Below are positions 54,911 to 64,000 of a stretch of DNA of 64,000 nucleotides, piece after piece. Each line of letters opens with the position of its first letter. Position 1 is the first letter of the stretch. Under the pieces are notes generated by a model. That model was not told the DNA's origin and made no database searches. It saw only the letters and a program-made list of their open reading frames with translations. The DNA lies in contig NZ_GG700527.1 in assembly GCF_000163295.1 (NCBI RefSeq), positions 1,524,500-1,588,499 on the forward strand, given 5' to 3'. The position numbers were made by a program, and so were the translations under genes. This stretch comes from Anaerococcus vaginalis ATCC 51170 (lineage in GTDB: Bacteria > Bacillota > Clostridia > Tissierellales > Peptoniphilaceae).

Positions 54911-55762
54911 ATGAAAAAACAAAAAATAATAATAGCAGATCTTATAGCAATTATTTTTACCTTAATTACAATATACTTACCCTTATTTACAAATAAAATA
55001 ACCTTTACACAAATATATTTTTTGTATATTTGCGCATATTTTTCAGTAATCTTTTCAAATCAAAAGGATAAAAAAGTTTTTTATTTTTTTATTCCCCTTT
55101 TGACACTAAGCCTTATACTTATTTTATTAGATAAAGTAGATATTTACAACATAAATGTAGTAAGAAAAAATTTTTTGACTATAATTAATAAAAATTACAA
55201 AATTTTACTAGGAATTTTTCTCTTATATATTATAGAAAGATGCTCAACTAAAATATTTGGCTCTTATTTTTCCATGGCAGTTGGAATAATAAGTCTAATT
55301 TTATTTTTACTTGCCTATAACACAAAATATCTAGAAGCTATCGAAAAATATCAAAAATACTTATTTTATATTTTTATTTATTTCTCCTTTGCAAGAATTC
55401 TTCCAGCAAAAGAAGTAAATAAGTACCTTTATATAATAACCCTATTGATATTTTTTATAGAAATCCTTGCCATAGACAAATATAAAATTTTTATAGGATT
55501 TCACATTTCAGTAGTTTTGATAATTTATTTAATACTAAAAACAAATATTTACGAAGTGAATTTTGAAAAATATTTTTTGAGCGGACTACTCTACCTATTC
55601 CCCTTTACAAAAATAATCTTAAATTCCTTTCTAAACCTTACAAGCCCACTGCTACAAATAGCAACAGGCCTTGTGGTATTTTTCCTATCTCTTATTTTTT
55701 ATCAAATAAGATTAGGCTTTTTAGATTATATATTTTTGGGAATCCATAAAATCAAAAAATAA
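54911..55762 (+). CDS. Polytopic membrane protein, unknown function
   Basis: 283 residues, eight to nine transmembrane segments, strongly hydrophobic with Lys/Tyr/Ile. GTGATACT-type leader; the SD is weak. No family recognised. Paired divergently with a membrane-anchored protein. A perfect hairpin terminator overlaps its end. Confidence 0.65.
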   Translation: MKKQKIIIADLIAIIFTLITIYLPLFTNKITFTQIYFLYICAYFSVIFSNQKDKKVFYFFIPLLTLSLILILLDKVDIYNINVVRKNFLTIINKNYKILLGIFLLYIIERCSTKIFGSYFSMAVGIISLILFLLAYNTKYLEAIEKYQKYLFYIFIYFSFARILPAKEVNKYLYIITLLIFFIEILAIDKYKIFIGFHISVVLIIYLILKTNIYEVNFEKYFLSGLLYLFPFTKIILNSFLNLTSPLLQIATGLVVFFLSLIFYQIRLGFLDYIFLGIHKIKK

Positions 55763-55784
55763 GGGCATTCGCCCTTATTTTTTT
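55758..55784. terminator. Bidirectional terminator
   Basis: AATAAGGGC/GCCCTTATT hairpin with loop ATTC and seven T, placed between the converging membrane protein and GH101 genes. Confidence 0.9.
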
Positions 55785-55786
55785 AA

Positions 55787-61261
<5,475 letters not shown>

Positions 61262-61274
61262 TCAATATACATTT

Positions 61275-61286
61275 TGGTAATTACCA
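61275..61286. promoter_or_regulatory. Operator-like palindrome at the GH101 promoter
   Basis: Perfect 12-bp palindrome TGGTAATTACCA, a few bases past the predicted transcription start. Its GGT-N4-ACC form is that of GntR/HutC operators such as NagR (YvoA) sites in Bacillus. A roadblock-type repressor responding to amino sugars would fit the gene; not tested. Confidence 0.45.
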
Positions 61287-61296
61287 CTTCAAATTT

Positions 61297-61325
61297 ATAA
61301 TACACTATTTGCTCAAAGCTGTCAA
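61297..61325 (-). promoter_or_regulatory. Promoter of the GH101 gene
   Basis: Minus-strand TTGACA (61320-61325), 17-base spacer, TATTAT (61297-61302). Near-consensus; predicted start about 61290, 55 bases before the coding start. Confidence 0.85.
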
Positions 61326-61376
61326 AACATTTTCCCAGATGTAAATATTCTTAATATTAAAAATTTTTAAATTAAA

Positions 61377-61409
61377 AAAACCAGACCTGAGTAAATAAGT
61401 CTGGTAAAA
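61377..61409 (-). terminator. Terminator of the MATE gene
   Basis: ACCAGAC/GTCTGGT hairpin with a loop of about 12 bases; six T follow on the minus strand. Lies ten bases after the MATE stop. Confidence 0.85.
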
Positions 61410-61418
61410 ATTAATTTA

Positions 61419-62774
61419 TTATAAAATTTCTATTTTTTCTTTGTAATCGCGTCTTAAAAAATATGCGCAATAAAGTCCTGCCAAAAATTCTGCTATTATA
61501 AATGAATACCAGATTTTATTAATATCTCCAGTTTTTTCTCCAATAAGATACATCAATGGCAATAAAATTATAAATTGTCTCAAAAATGGTTCAAAAAGTG
61601 CTATGCCTGCACTTGATAGGGATTGGAAAATTGATGCGCATACTATGGAAAAACCTACTGGCAAATATGAAATCGCAACAATTCTAATCATTGGTATTCC
61701 TATTTCTTTCATTCTATCTGTGGCTGAAAATAAATTTAAAATTGTCTCTGGAAATACCATAAATATTATCATACCAAAAATTATCATAAGGGTTGCCCAC
61801 GTGATCGATAATTCTATTGATTTTTTTATTCTCTCTTTGTTTCCCGCCCCAAAATTATAAGAAATTATTGGAACTATAGCGTTTGATATGCCCAAAACTG
61901 GCATAAATTCAAAACTTTGTAGTTTAAACAGTACCCCATAAACTGCTATGGCTGATTGGCCAAAGCCTGCAAGGATTGTATTTATAAAAAATGTTGCAAA
62001 GGATGTGATTGCATTCATAAGAGCAGCCGGAAGTCCTATTGAAAAAATTTCTTTAAAAATCAAATGGGACATTGAAAAGCCTTTGAAAGTTAATTTTACT
62101 TCCTTATTTTTTACTAAATTTAAAAAAAGTCCTATCAAAGCTCCCAAAATTTGTCCAGTAACTGTTGCAATGGCAGCACCTTTTACTTCAAGTCTTGGAA
62201 ATCCAAAAAGTCCAAAGATAAAAATGGGATCCAAAATTAAATTTATAACCGCCCCAATAACTTGAGTTAGCATAGTATAAACTGTAAGTCCAGTTGATTG
62301 AAGAAGTTTTTCAAAAAATATTTGGAAAAATACCCCCAAAGAAAATAGGCAAACTATGTGAAGATAATCTATACCATAAGAAATAATTTTAGGATCATTT
62401 GTTTGCATTTTTATAAAAGGTTCAACAAAAAATATTGCAATAAAAACAAAAATCAAAGACATAAGTGCTGATAAAATTATTCCGTGAACCGCAACGCTAC
62501 TTGCCTTTTTTTCATTTTTCATTCCCAAATACCTAGACAAAAGTGCCGAAACACCAATGGATAAGCCAACACTAAAGGCTATAATTATATTTTGAATTGG
62601 AAAAGAAATTGTTACAGCCGTAAGAGCTTTTTCTGATAATCTAGCTACAAAAATTGAATCGACAATATTATAAATCGCTTGAACAAGCATGGAAATTATA
62701 ATTGGAAGACTCATTTCAAACAACAATTTTCCCTCAGGCATTTTCCCAAGTTTTTCTGATTTTACTTCTGCCAT
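61419..62774 (-). CDS. MATE family multidrug/Na+ efflux transporter
   Basis: 451 residues from the ATG at 62774 (GGAG five bases ahead; a TTG one codon earlier is less likely). Twelve transmembrane segments in two similar halves. N-terminal MSLPIIISMLVQAIYNIVDS with the following FVARLSEKALTAVTISFPI is typical of the DinF/NorM type. It would export cationic drugs or metabolites by Na+ or H+ antiport; substrate unknown. Separate from GH101; the small hairpin at about 62809 ends the upstream ligase gene. Confidence 0.92.
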   Translation of the reverse strand: MAEVKSEKLGKMPEGKLLFEMSLPIIISMLVQAIYNIVDSIFVARLSEKALTAVTISFPIQNIIIAFSVGLSIGVSALLSRYLGMKNEKKASSVAVHGIILSALMSLIFVFIAIFFVEPFIKMQTNDPKIISYGIDYLHIVCLFSLGVFFQIFFEKLLQSTGLTVYTMLTQVIGAVINLILDPIFIFGLFGFPRLEVKGAAIATVTGQILGALIGLFLNLVKNKEVKLTFKGFSMSHLIFKEIFSIGLPAALMNAITSFATFFINTILAGFGQSAIAVYGVLFKLQSFEFMPVLGISNAIVPIISYNFGAGNKERIKKSIELSITWATLMIIFGMIIFMVFPETILNLFSATDRMKEIGIPMIRIVAISYLPVGFSIVCASIFQSLSSAGIALFEPFLRQFIILLPLMYLIGEKTGDINKIWYSFIIAEFLAGLYCAYFLRRDYKEKIEIL

Positions 62775-62807
62775 CAAAACTCCTTTCTTTAAATAAAAAA
62801 TACAGAA

Positions 62808-62834
62808 AAAATAACGGCAAAAGCCGCTATTTAT
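62808..62834 (-). terminator. Small hairpin at the end of the ATP-grasp gene
   Basis: AATAACGGC/GCCGCTATT with loop AAAA and six T beyond on the minus strand; it overlaps the stop codon. Confidence 0.65.
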
Positions 62835-64000
62835 TCTTCATTTTCAATTTGCTTTTCTCTTCTTATTATACTTTTTTCTACTGTTTTTCTTCTTTTTCTC
62901 GAATCATCTTGATCATTTATTAATGGATTTTGAGAAAAACTTAATCTTTCGTTAAAATCGTCAAGCAAGTCTTTATTAATATTTTCTCTTATAAAGCTAT
63001 CTGACAATGCTTTTAGCATAAATTTTTTGTCTGGTCTTTTTTCATAGGATTCGCCAAACACCTTATCTTTTATAGCAAGCTCTATTAAATTTACACCTGA
63101 AAGGTTTGTGTAATAGAAAGTTCTACCTTGTCTGACATTCATTTCCAAACAATAAATTTTTCCTGTCTTAGAATCTTTTTTGAAGTCAAAGTTAAATAAA
63201 CCATAATAATCTATTTTTTCAACTATTTTTTTTGCAATTTCATAAAATTCTTCATCATCATAATCAATTTGAACAAGATGATTGCCAACCCACATATCTC
63301 TATGATCTGATAATAAATTTCTAGCCAAGGTCATTGAAACTTTTCCATCATTAGCTCTATATCCATTGAGGGAATATTCGCTTCCATCTACTCCATTTAT
63401 ATATTCTTGGACTATCATATTATGATCGTAGCCTTTTTCAAATATTTCCTTTAAAATATCTATTGCCTCTTGTTTTGATTCTATTTTATAACCCTTTTTC
63501 TTATTTTTAAGGTCTAAATCCAAAAATTGTGAATAATCATCGGCTTTTACAAAAAGATCGCCATCAAGATCCAACTGATCCAAATTATCCTTATTTATTA
63601 GTTGAGTTTTTGGATAAATTATATTGTTTTTATCTAATAACTTATAAAAATTTGATTTTTCTATAAGTTTTTCTCCCATTTCTTTGTTAGGGTATGGAAT
63701 TTCAAAATCAAATTCTAATCTGTCTATGTTTTTTAAAAGCATTGACATATATTCTTCAGTTGGTACAAAAAAAACTAATTTTTCATCCTTGTGTTTCTTA
63801 CCTATCTTATTTAAAAGTTTTACAAAAACATCATCATCTGTTGAAAAATTCTTTTTTGTATTAATATCAGCAATCTTTGAATCGACAAAAGGTACTAATA
63901 CTGCACTACCAGCTACAATAGCTTTTTTTGAAAAAGCCTCATAGAAACTTCTTGCTACGGAGTAAGAATTGGAATCTGTTCCCAAGATTAAAGCATTAAA
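62831..64000 (-). CDS. ATP-grasp carboxylate-amine ligase (5' end outside the window)
   Basis: About 390 residues visible; the frame is open to base 64000, where FNALILGTDSNSY is read, so the true start lies beyond. The ILGTDSNSYSVARSF start is the N-terminal fold of D-aspartate-ligase-like ATP-grasp enzymes. The central part has ATP-binding features (DGDLFVKADDYSQF, MIVQEYINGVDGSEYSLNGY) and the metal/phosphate region FNFDFKKDSKTGKIYCLEMNVRQGR. It could add a D-amino acid to the peptidoglycan cross-bridge or form another peptide bond; substrate unknown. A Lys/Arg-rich C-terminal tail follows. Confidence 0.8.
   Translation of the reverse strand, partial: FNALILGTDSNSYSVARSFYEAFSKKAIVAGSAVLVPFVDSKIADINTKKNFSTDDDVFVKLLNKIGKKHKDEKLVFFVPTEEYMSMLLKNIDRLEFDFEIPYPNKEMGEKLIEKSNFYKLLDKNNIIYPKTQLINKDNLDQLDLDGDLFVKADDYSQFLDLDLKNKKKGYKIESKQEAIDILKEIFEKGYDHNMIVQEYINGVDGSEYSLNGYRANDGKVSMTLARNLLSDHRDMWVGNHLVQIDYDDEEFYEIAKKIVEKIDYYGLFNFDFKKDSKTGKIYCLEMNVRQGRTFYYTNLSGVNLIELAIKDKVFGESYEKRPDKKFMLKALSDSFIRENINKDLLDDFNERLSFSQNPLINDQDDSRKRRKTVEKSIIRREKQIENEE

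Overview
The window is low-GC DNA from a Gram-positive anaerobe of the Firmicutes/Tissierellia type. The protein flavour (class C sortase pili, GH101 mucin glycosidase, PFL/ACT gene pair, rubrerythrin, membrane pyrophosphatase, AT-rich codon use) suggests the Peptoniphilaceae, with Anaerococcus the closest guess; that is an inference from gene content, not a database result. No rRNA, tRNA, CRISPR array, intact insertion sequence or prophage was seen.

Layout. 1-2.1 kb: the end of a surface-polysaccharide locus (truncated FlaA1/CapD-type epimerase and a LytR-CpsA-Psr protein). 2.3-9.5 kb: aminopeptidase C, an S41 lipoprotein protease, the tsaE-tsaB-rimI-tsaD cluster, and ribU under an FMN riboswitch. 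9.7-17.3 kb: an atypical orphan response regulator, a membrane protein, a CPBP protease, an unrecognised gene, and the peptidases PepF and AmpS/M29. 17.5-18.3 kb: two adjacent Fst-like type I toxin-antitoxin modules, followed by an unassigned structured RNA of about 220 nt upstream of a YitT-family gene. 19.3-25.7 kb: membrane pyrophosphatase, TraX-family protein, AlbA_2/HATPase regulator, membrane protein. 25.8-46.9 kb: a complete sortase-built pilus locus on the minus strand: three overlapping class C sortase genes, a 4748-residue tip adhesin, a major pilin and a minor pilin. 47-48.7 kb: DUF1659/DUF2922 pair, a small sigma factor and a ComK-like protein. 48.9-55.8 kb: nagB, an ACT/PFL pair, rubrerythrin, pgi and two unknown membrane proteins. 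55.8-64 kb: a wall-anchored endo-alpha-N-acetylgalactosaminidase (GH101), a MATE exporter and a truncated ATP-grasp ligase.

How it fits together. The pilus with a probable thioester tip domain and the GH101 enzyme both point to life on a mucosal, mucin-bearing surface: covalent or lectin-like attachment plus removal of core-1 O-glycans, with NagB feeding amino sugars into glycolysis beside Pgi.

Most notable non-coding findings: (1) two tandem toxin-antitoxin modules whose antisense RNAs each match only their own toxin start region; (2) a roughly 190-bp palindromic element in two copies, one of them inside the FMN riboswitch expression platform between two copies of a small hairpin; (3) the 220-nt structured RNA; (4) a 13-base homopolymer and a 19-bp inverted repeat just upstream of the giant tip adhesin; (5) a GntR/NagR-like palindrome at the GH101 promoter and PerR-like boxes at the rubrerythrin promoter.
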